From positions 37,646-101,645 of the forward strand of contig NZ_JBHYGG010000269.1 of the NCBI RefSeq assembly GCF_051859125.1: a stretch of 64,000 nt of DNA, read 5' to 3'. This DNA comes from Gemmata sp051859125 (GTDB lineage Bacteria; Planctomycetota; Planctomycetia; Gemmatales; Gemmataceae). A program made the position numbers and the translations under genes. This document shows positions 16,614 through 26,409 of this stretch, piece by piece; the first letter of the stretch is position 1, and each line of letters opens with the position of its first letter. The notes under the pieces were generated by a model that did not search any database, was not told the DNA's origin, and saw nothing but the letters and a program-made list of their open reading frames with translations.

Positions 16614-18109
16614 CGCGACTCCTTCCCCGAAGGTGGCTCGGTCTTGCCGCACTCGCGGCCGGGTACCAGACCGTTGAACCGCCGCGCCCGGCCCCGGTGC
16701 CCGCTCCCGCCCCGCAGGCCGCGGTGGTTCCGTCGCCCGCCGTCGTTCAGGCGTCGGCGGTCGAAGCTCCCGAACCGCCCGCCCCGACGCCGGCCGCGGA
16801 CGCGAGCCCCATCGACCTCGGCGTCGCGCTGCGGCTCGCCGGGGTCGAGAACCCGGCGATCAACCTGGCCCGCGAGGTCGTCGTCGAGGCGCTCGCCGAT
16901 CAACTCGCGGCCCGGTCGCTGCTCCTGCCGAGCGTGAACGTCGGCGGGAACCTGCGCCTGCACCGCGGGGCGTTCCTGTCGGCCGCCGGGTTCAACCGCG
17001 AGGTGAACCTCCAGAGCCTGTACCTGGGGGGCGGGGCCGGGGCGATCGGCACGAGTTCCCCGGTGGCCCCCGGGGTGCGGCTGTTCGCGCACCTCGGCGA
17101 CGCGGCCTACGAGCCGCTCGCGGCGAAGCAGCGGGTCGCGGTGCGCACGTCCGAGGCCGCCGCGGTCCAGAACAACACGCTGCTCCGAGTGGCCGCCTCG
17201 TACCTCGCTCTGGTCGGGGCCGAGGCCCGGATCGACGTCCTGCGCCGGGGCGAGCGCGACTTCGCCGAGATCGCCCGGCTCACGCGGGTCCACGCGAAGG
17301 CCGGCCAGGGCCGGGAAGCCGACGCGAACCGGGCCGAGTCCCACGTCGAGCTCGTTCGGCGGGAAGTCGCACGAGCCGAAGAAGACGTCGCGGTCGCGTC
17401 GGCGCAGTTGTGCGGTCTGCTGAACCTCGACCCGGCGACGCGGCTCCGCACCCCCGGCGGCGCGGTCCAGCCGTTCCGCCTCGTTCCCGAAGACTCGGAC
17501 GCCGAAGTCCTGATCGCCACGGCACTGCGCTCGCGGCCCGAGGTGTTCGCGCGCTCGGCCGAGATCGCCGAGGCGCAGGTGCGGGGCCGGCAGGAGAGCG
17601 TGCGGCCGTGGCTGCCGACCGTGTCCGTCGGGTACAGCTACGGGCAGTTCAGCGGGGGCAGCACGTTCGTCGGGAGCGACTACAAGGGGTTGAGCGGCCG
17701 GAACGACTTCGACGTGCTCGCCGTGTGGACGGTCCAGAACCTCGGGTTCGGGAATCGCGCCCGGGTCCACACCGCCGACGCCCGAGTCGGGGCCGCGATC
17801 GAGGGGTACGACCTCGCGACCAACACGATCCGCCGGGAGGTGGCCGAGGCGCTCGCCGACGCGCGAGCCGCCGCCGAGCAGATCAAGACGACGGGGGCGT
17901 CGCTGGTCGCGGCCGAGGAGGGGTTCAAGCTGGAGATGGACCGCATCGGGCAGGCGCTCGGCCGCCCCATCGAGATCCTCGACAGCACCCGGCAACTGCT
18001 CGATACCCGGCAGGAGGTGCTCCGGGCGGTGATCGCCTTCGACGTCGCCCAGTTCCGCCTGTTCGTCGCGACGGGCAGCACCCCCGGCACGGTCGCCCCG
18101 CAGCCGTGA
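16610..18109 (+). CDS. Second TolC-family outer-membrane factor
   Basis: 499 residues from GTG 16610, overlapping the previous gene by 4 bases (GTGA). It is clearly a paralogue of that gene: IDLGVALRLAGVENPAINLA matches the same position, as does LLNLDPATRL in both. At the N-terminus, LLPRRWLGLAALAAGY resembles a lipoprotein signal, but the lipobox Cys is replaced by Tyr (GYQT instead of GCQT), so lipid attachment as in typical NodT-type factors is not expected unless this is a sequencing error. Its last codons lie inside a hairpin shared with the convergent RND gene. Two outer-membrane factors for one pump may mean alternative exits or a heteromeric trimer, which is inference. Confidence 0.86.
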   Translation: MTRLLPRRWLGLAALAAGYQTVEPPRPAPVPAPAPQAAVVPSPAVVQASAVEAPEPPAPTPAADASPIDLGVALRLAGVENPAINLAREVVVEALADQLAARSLLLPSVNVGGNLRLHRGAFLSAAGFNREVNLQSLYLGGGAGAIGTSSPVAPGVRLFAHLGDAAYEPLAAKQRVAVRTSEAAAVQNNTLLRVAASYLALVGAEARIDVLRRGERDFAEIARLTRVHAKAGQGREADANRAESHVELVRREVARAEEDVAVASAQLCGLLNLDPATRLRTPGGAVQPFRLVPEDSDAEVLIATALRSRPEVFARSAEIAEAQVRGRQESVRPWLPTVSVGYSYGQFSGGSTFVGSDYKGLSGRNDFDVLAVWTVQNLGFGNRARVHTADARVGAAIEGYDLATNTIRREVAEALADARAAAEQIKTTGASLVAAEEGFKLEMDRIGQALGRPIEILDSTRQLLDTRQEVLRAVIAFDVAQFRLFVATGSTPGTVAPQP

Positions 18110-18129
18110 GTCCCCGCTCACGGCTGCGG
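18098..18129. terminator. Hairpin spanning the 3' ends of two convergent genes
   Basis: A perfect 13-base stem pairs 18098-18110 (CCGCAGCCGTGAG) with 18117-18129 around a 6-base loop. The left arm encodes the last residues and stop of the TolC-type gene, and the right arm encodes those of the RND gene. Both proteins therefore end in Pro-Gln-Pro. Only 8 bases separate the two stop codons. It probably stops transcription from both sides. Confidence 0.75.
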
Positions 18130-21100
18130 CTCGTGGTGGACCGTCACCGCGGTCGGTCCGTGGCCCGGGTCGCCGGGGAGCGGCTCGGGGTCGTCGCCAA
18201 GGCGTTTCGGCACGAGCAGCGAGTACACGCACGGCACCACGAACAGCGTCGTGAGCAGTCCCGCGACGAGGCCGCCCAGCACCGCCCGGCCCAGCGGGAC
18301 GTTCGCCTCGCTCCCCCGGGCCAGCCCGAGCGCCATCGGGATCAGCGCGAAGAACGTCGCGAGCGCGGTCATCACCACCGGCCGCACCCGGATCGCCCCG
18401 GCCCGCTTGATCGCCTCCGTCGGGTCGAGCCGCTCGCTCTTCTGGAGGTTGACCGCGAAGTCGGTCAGCAGCACCGTGTTCGACACCACGATGCCGATCA
18501 TGAAGATTACCCCCAACAGCGACTGGATGTTGAGCGCCGTGTTCGTGACGAACAGGGCGAGCACGACGCCGATCACGCCGACGGGCACGGCCGAGAGCAC
18601 CACGATCGGCGTGACGTACGACTTGAACAGCGCGACGAGCAGGAAGTAGATCAGCAGCACCGCGGCCGCCATGCCCATCGCCTGGAACTTGAACGTCGTC
18701 AGCATCTTCTCGTACTCGCCGCTCAGCGTGACCTTCGAGCCCTCCATCGGCTTCTGGTCCTTCGCGTCCGGGTCGAACGGGGTCCACCCGCCGTCCTTCC
18801 GCGGCACGCCGAACTTCGCCACCGCCCGGCCGACGTCCTCGGCGACGTGCCCGAGGTCGCGGCCCGCCACGCCCATCGTCAGGTCCACGGTCGGCTGGAG
18901 GTTCGTGTGGACGATCTCCGACGGCACGTTCGCGGGCCGCAGCGTCGCGATGTTCCGCAGTGTGACCGACTTCTTCTGGGTCGGGCTGGTGATGGGGATG
19001 TCGAGGAGCGTCTCCAGCGACGACACGTCGGCCTCGGGGTACTGCACGCCGACGTAGTACTGGTTGTGGCTCACCGGGTCGATCCAGAAGTTCTTCTTGT
19101 TGAACTGCACGCTGCTGTTGAACGCCGCGACGATGTTCTTCATCACCTCCATCTGGTTCAGCCCGAGCGACGCGGCCTTGGTGCGGTCCACCTCGATCGT
19201 GTACAGCGGGTAGTTGAGCCGCTGGATGATCCGGGCGTCCACGACGCCGTCGATCCGTTTGACGTCGGCGAGGATCTTCTCCGCGAGCTTGCGGGCCTTC
19301 GCGAGGTTCTTCCCGGTGATCTTCACGTTCAGCGGGGTGGACTTCCCCTCGTTCATCGCGGACCGGATCATCCCGCCGGCGTCGAACGCGAACTCCAGGT
19401 TCACCCGCGAGAACGGCGTGACGCCCTCGGGGAGCTCCTTGGCCGCCACTTTTTGCCGGTACGTCTCGGCCAGGAGCGTCTCGAACTCCGGGTCGTTGGC
19501 GAACCCGTCGCGGAGGACCGCGACGCACTCCTGGGCCGACCGTCTGCGCTGCGGGGTGAGCTGCACCTTCACGATCGCGTCAATCGGCCCGCTGTTCGGC
19601 GTGAACGCCGCGGACCAGTCGGCCGTCAGGCCCAGCTCGCTGATGACCAGCTCCAGGTCGGTGCCGACCTTCGCTTTCACGTACTTCTCGACCGCCTCGA
19701 TGTACCCCTCGTTCACCTCGATCCGGGTGCCGGACGCGGACCGCACGGCGATCTCGAACGAGCCGGCGTCCACCTCGGGGAAGAACTCGCGGCGCAGGTT
19801 CGGCCCGAGCAGCACGACGACCAGGGCCAGCAGCGCGAACGCCCCGCCGATCACGAGGAGCCGCGCCTTGAGCGCGACCCCGAGGAGCCGGGCGTACCCG
19901 CCGAACACCGCGTCGAGGACCGACTCCCAGCGCCGGTACAGCCGGCCGATGACGCCCGGCGCGGGCGGCGACTCGTGCTCGTTGCGGTGCTCGTAGTCCG
20001 CGACGTGCGACTCGACCGGGGCCGGGTGCGGGTGGTGCCGCATCCACGCGGCGCACCGGGTCGGCACGAACGTCAGCGAGATGCCGTACGCGACCACCAT
20101 CGCGAACGCGACGGCGAGGAACATCGGCTTGAACAGGAACGCCCCGAGGCCGGGGATGAGGGTGAGCGGGAGCAGCACGAGGAGCGTGCAGAGCGTCGCC
20201 GCCAGCGCCGGCATCGCGACCTCGCTCGCGCCGAGGTACGCGGCCTCCTTCGGCTTCGCCCCGAGCCCCAGGTGCCGGTGCGTGTTCTCCAGCACGACGA
20301 TCGCGTTGTCCACGAGCGGCCCGATGGCCAGTGCCAGCCCGGCGAGCGTCATCACGTTGATCGTCTGGGCCGACGAGCCCATCAGCGCGACCGCACCGAG
20401 CACCGCGACCGGGACCGTCATCACCGCGATCACCGTCATCCGCCACTCGCCGAGGAACAGCAGGATCACGAGCGAGCACAGGACCGCACCCAAGACGCCC
20501 TCCTCGACGAGCGACTCGATGGCGCTCTTGACGTACACCGACTGGTCCATGACCAGCTTCAGGTCCACGTCCGGGGTCGTGAGCCGGTCCTTCATGTCGG
20601 AGAGACCGTCGCGGAGGTTGCCGACGACGCCGAGCGTGCTCGCCCCCTGCTGGCGGTACACGGGGATGTACACTTGCTTGCGGCCGTCCACGCGGACGAT
20701 GCTCGTCTGCACGAGGCTCGTGTCCCGCGGGGTGGCGACGTCGCGGAGGAACACGGTCCGCCCGGCCCCGTCGGTGCGGACCGGGACGTCGCCCATCAAC
20801 TCGACCAGCTCGTACATCGAGTTCGAGTCGAGCGCGTAGTCCACGCCGCCGATCTTCGCGTCGCCGGTCGGCAAGAAGATGTTCGACCGGTCGAGGGCGT
20901 CCATGACGTCGAGCGGCGACAGGTTCCGGGCCTGGAGCTTCTGCCGGTCGAGCATCGCGAGGATGGTGCGGATGCGGCCCCCGTACACGACCGGGGCGTT
21001 GGCCCCGGGCGACGACATGATCATGCTCCGCACCTGGTACCGGGCGGTGTCGAACAGCACCGACTCGCCCTGCGTCTTGCTGTTCAGCGCGACGAGCGCC

Positions 21101-21519
21101 ACCGGCGTCGCCGACGTCGGGTCGTAGGGCAGGATGACCGGCGGCAGCGTGCCCGGGGGCAGGCTCGGGATCGCCGCGGTCGCCAGCGAGTTCACCTGCG
21201 TGAGGGCGGCGCTCAGGTCGGTGTCGTCCGAGTAGTAGTTGCGGATGATGCTGGCCCCGACGATGGACCGCGACTCCTGGCGGCGGGTGCCCGCGGCCTG
21301 CCCGGTCCACCGCTCCATGCGGGACGTGATGTCGGCCTCGACGTTGGTCGCCGACATGCCGCCGTAGAACGTGAGCACCTGCACCGCCGGCGACCTGTAC
21401 ACGGGGAGGATGTCGGCCGGGATCGTGGCGAGTGACACGGCCCCGCCGAGCGCGACCGTCGCCATCAGGACGGTGATCGCCCGCGGGTTGCCGAGCGAAA
21501 AGCGGATCAGGCCGTTCAT
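18118..21519 (-). CDS. RND-family efflux pump permease (AcrB/HAE type)
   Basis: 1133 residues. The start MNGLIRFSLGNPRAITVLMA is the standard N-terminus of RND pumps. The expected twelve membrane segments and two large periplasmic loops are present. TM4 carries GPLVDNAIVVLENTHRHLGL, where the first of the two proton-relay Asp positions is kept and the second is Asn. Porter-domain motifs include MSATNVEADITSRMERW near the N-terminus. The C-terminal TM bundle ends SEANVPLGRAVLGGLVAGLL. Length and motifs suggest a drug or small-molecule exporter, not a CusA metal pump, though substrate is not certain. It is transcribed after the MFP gene (59-base gap) and converges on the TolC pair. Confidence 0.93.
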   Translation of the reverse strand: MNGLIRFSLGNPRAITVLMATVALGGAVSLATIPADILPVYRSPAVQVLTFYGGMSATNVEADITSRMERWTGQAAGTRRQESRSIVGASIIRNYYSDDTDLSAALTQVNSLATAAIPSLPPGTLPPVILPYDPTSATPVALVALNSKTQGESVLFDTARYQVRSMIMSSPGANAPVVYGGRIRTILAMLDRQKLQARNLSPLDVMDALDRSNIFLPTGDAKIGGVDYALDSNSMYELVELMGDVPVRTDGAGRTVFLRDVATPRDTSLVQTSIVRVDGRKQVYIPVYRQQGASTLGVVGNLRDGLSDMKDRLTTPDVDLKLVMDQSVYVKSAIESLVEEGVLGAVLCSLVILLFLGEWRMTVIAVMTVPVAVLGAVALMGSSAQTINVMTLAGLALAIGPLVDNAIVVLENTHRHLGLGAKPKEAAYLGASEVAMPALAATLCTLLVLLPLTLIPGLGAFLFKPMFLAVAFAMVVAYGISLTFVPTRCAAWMRHHPHPAPVESHVADYEHRNEHESPPAPGVIGRLYRRWESVLDAVFGGYARLLGVALKARLLVIGGAFALLALVVVLLGPNLRREFFPEVDAGSFEIAVRSASGTRIEVNEGYIEAVEKYVKAKVGTDLELVISELGLTADWSAAFTPNSGPIDAIVKVQLTPQRRRSAQECVAVLRDGFANDPEFETLLAETYRQKVAAKELPEGVTPFSRVNLEFAFDAGGMIRSAMNEGKSTPLNVKITGKNLAKARKLAEKILADVKRIDGVVDARIIQRLNYPLYTIEVDRTKAASLGLNQMEVMKNIVAAFNSSVQFNKKNFWIDPVSHNQYYVGVQYPEADVSSLETLLDIPITSPTQKKSVTLRNIATLRPANVPSEIVHTNLQPTVDLTMGVAGRDLGHVAEDVGRAVAKFGVPRKDGGWTPFDPDAKDQKPMEGSKVTLSGEYEKMLTTFKFQAMGMAAAVLLIYFLLVALFKSYVTPIVVLSAVPVGVIGVVLALFVTNTALNIQSLLGVIFMIGIVVSNTVLLTDFAVNLQKSERLDPTEAIKRAGAIRVRPVVMTALATFFALIPMALGLARGSEANVPLGRAVLGGLVAGLLTTLFVVPCVYSLLVPKRLGDDPEPLPGDPGHGPTAVTVHHEPQP

Positions 21520-21578
21520 GCCGGGAACTCGGGGAAGTTACGCAGGGGCGGGTCGCGGTCTGCGCGAGCGCCGCGGCC

Positions 21579-23024
21579 TCAATGGCCCGCGGCCACGGTC
21601 GCGGCCCTCGCGCCGCTGACGGCCACCTGCGCGCCGTCATCGACCGGGGAGGTCGTCCGGAGGACGACACGGTCGGCCGCGGTCAGGCCGGACGTGACCT
21701 CGATTTCGCGACCGTTGTCGGTGCCGAGCGTCACGGGGACCGTCTGGATGCGGTCGCCCCGGACCACGCGGACCGCCCCGCGGCCGCCCGTCTCGCGCCC
21801 CACCACGGCGAGCGACGGCACCCGTACCGATGCCGCGGTGCCGGGGCGGAGCACCAGCGTCGCCTTGCCGTACATGCCGCGCTGGAGGACGCCGTCCGGG
21901 TTCTCGGCGTCGGTCGGGTTCTTCACGTCGATCTCGACCCGCATGGTCCGCGTGGCGGCGTCCTGCGACTTGGCCCACCGCGACACCTTCAGCGGCTCGG
22001 CCCCGGTGCCGCCGAACACCACCCCGGGCAGCGCGTCGATCTCGACGGTCGCGGTGGAACTCGGCGAGACGAACGGCACGTCGCGGTCCGGCACCTGGAC
22101 CACGACCCGCACCACGTCGGTACGCTCGACGGTGAACAGCGGGACCGAGCCGCCCTGGTCGGCCGAGCGGATGAAGTCGCCGAGTTGCCCGTCCTGGCCG
22201 GGGTGGAAGTTCCGCTTGGTGACGACTCCGGTGTACGGCGACCGCACCACGGTGTAGTCGCGGAACACCTTTGACCGCTCCAGTTCCGCGAGCGCGACAG
22301 TCGTACTGGCCTGGGCCTCTTCAAGGTCGGCACGCGCCTGGATCACCTTGGACGCCGCGGCCGTGGCCCGCTGCTCGGACGAGTTGACCGACTCCTTCGC
22401 GGCGTTCTCGCTCTCCAGCGCCGAGAGGTAGTAGTCCTCCTGCTCGTCGAGCAGCCGCACTTCGATGGCCTTCTGGGCGACGAGTTCCCTGATCCGCTCC
22501 AGTTGCTTCTCGCGGTACTTGCGGTACGACGCCTTGGCCCGCACCGACACCATCGCGAACGCGACCGCGGCGGTCGCCGCCTTGGCCTCGGCCTCGGCCG
22601 CCAGAACGTGCGCCTCCATCTGGTGGACCTTCGCGGTGGCCGCTTTCGCGCGGGCCGCGTCGCGGTCCACCTGCTTCTCGAACTCCGGCACGGACAGCCG
22701 CGCGAGCACCTGCCCCTTGGTCACCCGGCTGCCGATGTCCACGGACTGTTCGACCAGGAACCCGGACGCCTTGGCGTACACTTCGGCCGTCTCGAACGGT
22801 TCGACGCTACCGGGCTGCACGCACATGCGCGGCAAGCCGCCGGGTTGCGGCGACACGACCTCGGCCGACGGCACCGCGGCGGCCCCGGCGGCGTCCGCGG
22901 GGTGGTCGGTGCCGTGCGACTTCCCGGCACCGAAGGTGGCCCAGCCGGCGGCCCCGGCCCCGGCCGCGAGGAGCACGGCGAGGGGGAGACGCGACCAACG
23001 GGGGGGGATGAACGTGCGGCTCAT
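21579..23024 (-). CDS. Membrane fusion protein (HlyD/AcrA-type) of the RND pump
   Basis: 481 residues from ATG 23024 (MSRTFIPPRWSRLPLAVLLA). The upstream frame to 23180 lacks coding character. A single N-terminal membrane anchor is followed by the biotinyl-lipoyl half-motif (VDIGSRVTKGQVLARLSVPE), a long Ala/Lys/Glu-rich alpha-hairpin (about 110-240), the second lipoyl half (RDYTVVRSPYTGVVTKRNFH) and beta-barrel regions ending VVGRETGGRGAVRVVRGDRI. These proteins link the RND trimer to a TolC channel. The gene leads the RND gene on the same strand and is probably its operon partner. The operon promoter should lie in the 245-base gap toward the response regulator gene. Confidence 0.92.
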   Translation of the reverse strand: MSRTFIPPRWSRLPLAVLLAAGAGAAGWATFGAGKSHGTDHPADAAGAAAVPSAEVVSPQPGGLPRMCVQPGSVEPFETAEVYAKASGFLVEQSVDIGSRVTKGQVLARLSVPEFEKQVDRDAARAKAATAKVHQMEAHVLAAEAEAKAATAAVAFAMVSVRAKASYRKYREKQLERIRELVAQKAIEVRLLDEQEDYYLSALESENAAKESVNSSEQRATAAASKVIQARADLEEAQASTTVALAELERSKVFRDYTVVRSPYTGVVTKRNFHPGQDGQLGDFIRSADQGGSVPLFTVERTDVVRVVVQVPDRDVPFVSPSSTATVEIDALPGVVFGGTGAEPLKVSRWAKSQDAATRTMRVEIDVKNPTDAENPDGVLQRGMYGKATLVLRPGTAASVRVPSLAVVGRETGGRGAVRVVRGDRIQTVPVTLGTDNGREIEVTSGLTAADRVVLRTTSPVDDGAQVAVSGARAATVAAGH

Positions 23025-23269
23025 TACGGCAGCTATGGCTCGGGAAGGATGATCTTGGGTGGGTTCGCTGACGCGATCTGAGGAGCGCAGAGCAATGATC
23101 GAGCCGAACCGCCCGAGGTTCTGTCGCCCGGTCACATAGCGTTGTTCAGATTTGATTTGCGGCAGATGATATCGTGCCAAAGGCCGGTGAGAGTCAAGCC
23201 GCCAGGCTAAGCCGATGGTGGGTTACTCCCCCCGATGGCGCGCAATCCACCACGACTCACCGGCACTGG

Positions 23270-24700
23270 TCAATCCTCGGCCAGATCGGCCTTTTCCGTC
23301 ACGACCTTGTCGAGTGCGATGCCGAAGTCGCGGAGCTTGGTGCGGAGCGTGGCGCGGTTGATGCCGAGGAGGTCGCTGGCCTGCCGCTGGTGCCCGTGCG
23401 TGTGGTTGAGCGCAAGGGTGATGAGTTCGCGCTCGACCAACTCGATGACGCGGCCGTGGACGTTCTTGTTCCCGTCGCGGAGCATCGCCTCGATCACCGC
23501 GGCGAGCGCGCCGCTCGGGGGCGGGACCGGTGGTGTGCCCGCTTCCGGCGCGGCGATGCCGGGCAGGTCGGCGGGCAGGATCATCTGGCCGACGGACTGG
23601 TACACGGCGGCCTGGACGCAGTTCTGGAGTTGCCGCACGTTCCCCGGCCAATCGCACGCCTGGAGCAGTTCGAGCGCCTCGGGGGTGAACCCGCGGACGT
23701 CGCGGTTCGCCTCGCGGGCGTACCGGAACAGAAAGTGGTGGGCCAGTTCGGGGACGTCCTCCTTGCGAGCCCGGAGCGGGGGCACGCGGAGCGTCACCGC
23801 GCCGAGCCGGTAGTACAGGTCGTTGCGGAACCGGCCGCCTTTGATGAGCTGTTCGAGGTCCTGGTTGGTCGCCGCGAGGACGCGGACCCGGGTGGTGATC
23901 GGCTGGTTCCCGCCGACCCGCTCGAACCGCTGCTCCTGCAAGATGCGGAGCATCTTCGCCTGTGCCGCGAGGGGCATGTCGCCGACCTCGTCGAGCAGCA
24001 GGGTGCCGTCGCCGCACTGCTCGAACCTGCCGATCCGCTGCTGCTCGGCCCCGGTGAACGCCCCGCGCTCGTGCCCGAACAGCTCGCTCTCGACGAGCGC
24101 CTCGGGGATCGCGGCGCAGTTGATCGCGAGGAACGGCTTGTCGGCCCGGCGGCTGTGGTGGTACAGCGCACGGGCGACGAGTTCCTTGCCGGTGCCGCTC
24201 TCGCCGACAATAAGGACGTTCACGTCCTGCGCCGCGACCCGACCGATCTGCTTGCTCAGTTCCTGCACCGCGGCGCTGCGGCCGGTGATGCGGTCGGCGG
24301 CCGGGTCGCCCGGCAGGGCAGTCGGCTCCCGCATGAGCCGGGCCGCCTCGAACGCCCGGTCGAGGAGCCGGCTCATCTGGTCCAGGTCCACGGGCTTGCC
24401 GAGGTAGTCGAACGCCCCGCGCTTCATCGCCTCGATCGCGGTGTCGCTGGTCCCGTGAGCGGTGATGAACACGACGGGCCGCTTCGGGTCCAGCGCCCGG
24501 ACCCGCTCGAACAGGTCGAGGCCGCTGCCGTCGGGGAGTTGGAGGTCGAGGACGATCACGTCGGGCCGGTCGGTCTCGACGCGCCGCCACCCCTCGGCCA
24601 CGGTTCCCGCGGTGAGGACCTCGACCCGGGGGGACGCGAACACACGGCGGAACGAGTGGCAGATGATGGGCTCGTCGTCAACGACCAGCAGCTTCGCCAT
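23270..24700 (-). CDS. NtrC-family sigma-54-dependent response regulator
   Basis: 476 residues with the classical three domains. The receiver (1-120) has the phosphoacceptor Asp in VIVLDLQLPDGSG. The AAA+ domain (about 150-385) has Walker A GESGTGKELVARAL, the sigma-54 contact loop ERGAFTGAE and Walker B GTLLLDEVGDMPL. The C-terminal Fis-type helix-turn-helix is RQASDLLGINRATLRTKLRD. The protein activates RpoN-dependent promoters after phosphorylation. Its start lies within the end of the kinase gene (23-base overlap), so the pair is cotranscribed. Its position upstream of the MFP-RND operon on the same strand suggests that the pump is a target, but no -24/-12 promoter was confirmed. Confidence 0.94.
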   Translation of the reverse strand: MAKLLVVDDEPIICHSFRRVFASPRVEVLTAGTVAEGWRRVETDRPDVIVLDLQLPDGSGLDLFERVRALDPKRPVVFITAHGTSDTAIEAMKRGAFDYLGKPVDLDQMSRLLDRAFEAARLMREPTALPGDPAADRITGRSAAVQELSKQIGRVAAQDVNVLIVGESGTGKELVARALYHHSRRADKPFLAINCAAIPEALVESELFGHERGAFTGAEQQRIGRFEQCGDGTLLLDEVGDMPLAAQAKMLRILQEQRFERVGGNQPITTRVRVLAATNQDLEQLIKGGRFRNDLYYRLGAVTLRVPPLRARKEDVPELAHHFLFRYAREANRDVRGFTPEALELLQACDWPGNVRQLQNCVQAAVYQSVGQMILPADLPGIAAPEAGTPPVPPPSGALAAVIEAMLRDGNKNVHGRVIELVERELITLALNHTHGHQRQASDLLGINRATLRTKLRDFGIALDKVVTEKADLAED

Positions 24701-26168
24701 TCGGGACCTCCGCGGCCGGCAAGGTGAGGGTGAACGCGGCCCCGCCGCCCGGCCGGTTCGCGCCGGTGAGGGCGCCGCCGTGGCCCCGGGCGACGCGGCG
24801 GGCGATCGTGAGCCCGAGGCCGGTGCCGGTCGGCTTGGTCGTCGCGAACGGGGTGAAGAGGCGGTTCGCGATTGCGGCGTCGATGCCGGGGCCGGAGTCG
24901 GTCACCTCCACCAGTATACCGCCGCCGTCCCGCCCGACCCGGACCGCGACCGTGCCGCCCGGCGGCGTGGCTTCGATGCCGTTGAGCAGCAGGTTCGTGA
25001 GCAGCGAGAGCATCTGGTCGCGGTCCACGCGGGCGGTGACGGGTTCCCGCGGGGCGGTCGCGGCGAGCGAAACCGGCTTCGCGGCGGCCCGGCCGCGGAC
25101 CACGCTCGCGGCCTCGGCGACCAGCGCCCCGAGGTCGTGCGGGCGGCGGTCCGGCGGGGGCGTGCGGGCGAAGTCGAGGAGCCCCTGGACCGTGCGCTCC
25201 ATGCGGGCGATCTCGTGGCGGATCAGGTGCAGGTCCTCGCCGGTGAGCGCCGTCGGGTGCGACGCCCGCAGCGCCCCATCGATGAGCAGCTTGATGCCGG
25301 TGAGCGGGTTGCGGACCTCGTGGGCGACGCCCGCGGCGAGGTGCCCGACGGCCGCGAGTTGCTCGGCCCGCAGCAGGTCGCGCTCCTGCTCCTGCAACCG
25401 CTGGCACACGTCGCGGACCCGCCCGACGACCTCGTCGAGTTGGTCGGCGAGGTCGTCGGACGTGCGCCGTGCCTCCACGGTGACCGCCCCGACCTCCTGG
25501 TCGAGGTGCGCCTGCACCGCCTGGACCCGCACCGAGAGTTGCGCGACGCGGCGGCTCAGCGCCCGAGCGGTGGCGTACCCGCTCAGAACGCCGCCGAGCG
25601 CGCCGGACGCGGCGAGGGCGAGCAGCACGCCGCCGGCCCACGCGGTCTGCGTCTCGCTCCGCTCCAGGCCGGCGTCCATGCGGGCCCGCTGCCGGTCGGA
25701 GAGTTCCCGGCACGCCCCGAGGAGTTCCCGCATCGGGTGCTCGTCGGACCACGCGACCAGTTCGGGGACCGTGGCGGCGGGGGGCGGGAACCCGTCCGGG
25801 CCGAGCCGGTCGCGGTACGCGGCGTAGTCGCGCTCGATCTGGGCGAACAGCCCGGCGTCGGTCGCGGTCAGGTCGCGGCGGATCGCTCCGAGCGCCGCAT
25901 CGACGGCGCCGAGGTCGCCCTGGATGACCTGCCGCCGTGCGGCCGACGGGTCCGCGGCCCCGACGAGCGTGTGGAACCGGAGGTGCCGGAGCTGCACCTG
26001 GAGTTCGTCGGCCGCGTCCATGCGGGCCGCGTCGTGCCGGATCGCGCGGGCCATGTCGGTCTGGAGCCGGGTGATGTACCAGGTGCTCGCGAGGCAGGCG
26101 GCCGCGAGCACGCCGCCGATGGCGACCATCGGCCACGCGAACCGGGCGGAGGGGTTCCGGGAAAACAT
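24678..26168 (-). CDS. Sensor histidine kinase, partner of the NtrC-type regulator
   Basis: 496 residues from ATG 26168 (MFSRNPSARFAWPMVAIGGV); the longer open frame to 26840 runs through a pseudogene and was rejected. TM1 covers residues 8-32. A helical periplasmic region of about 150 residues with Gln/Arg-rich helices follows, then TM2 (AGGVLLALAASGALGGVLSG). The HisKA domain has the phospho-His in GVAHEVRNPLTGIKLLI. The HATPase domain shows the N box (NLLLNGIEATPPGG), DSGPGID and GTGLGLTIARRVARGHGG. This is a ZraS/NtrB-like layout without a PAS domain. The signal is unknown. Confidence 0.92.
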   Translation of the reverse strand: MFSRNPSARFAWPMVAIGGVLAAACLASTWYITRLQTDMARAIRHDAARMDAADELQVQLRHLRFHTLVGAADPSAARRQVIQGDLGAVDAALGAIRRDLTATDAGLFAQIERDYAAYRDRLGPDGFPPPAATVPELVAWSDEHPMRELLGACRELSDRQRARMDAGLERSETQTAWAGGVLLALAASGALGGVLSGYATARALSRRVAQLSVRVQAVQAHLDQEVGAVTVEARRTSDDLADQLDEVVGRVRDVCQRLQEQERDLLRAEQLAAVGHLAAGVAHEVRNPLTGIKLLIDGALRASHPTALTGEDLHLIRHEIARMERTVQGLLDFARTPPPDRRPHDLGALVAEAASVVRGRAAAKPVSLAATAPREPVTARVDRDQMLSLLTNLLLNGIEATPPGGTVAVRVGRDGGGILVEVTDSGPGIDAAIANRLFTPFATTKPTGTGLGLTIARRVARGHGGALTGANRPGGGAAFTLTLPAAEVPNGEAAGR

Positions 26169-26409
26169 GCGTGGTTCACTCGCCGCGCCAAGGGGGCCTC
26201 CTACCAACATACCGCGAGCGAAGGGGCCCGCGCGGGCCACCCGCGCCCACTTACCCATTACCCGGCGGCACACCCCCGAAGGACACCTGCGTGGCGCGCT
26301 CCGATTGGTCACCGGACCGAGAGGAAGGGCACCCGTCTCATCGGCCGGGACCTCACGCGCTCCCCCGCCGTCACCGCACCGTGCCGCGACAGCTTCGCCG
26401 GCACGGTGC

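Noticed and set aside
17410..21435. 1341-codon plus-strand open frame opposite the RND gene
   Set aside because: It is antisense to a complete RND permease; His/Arg/Asp-rich composition is typical of a high-GC shadow frame.
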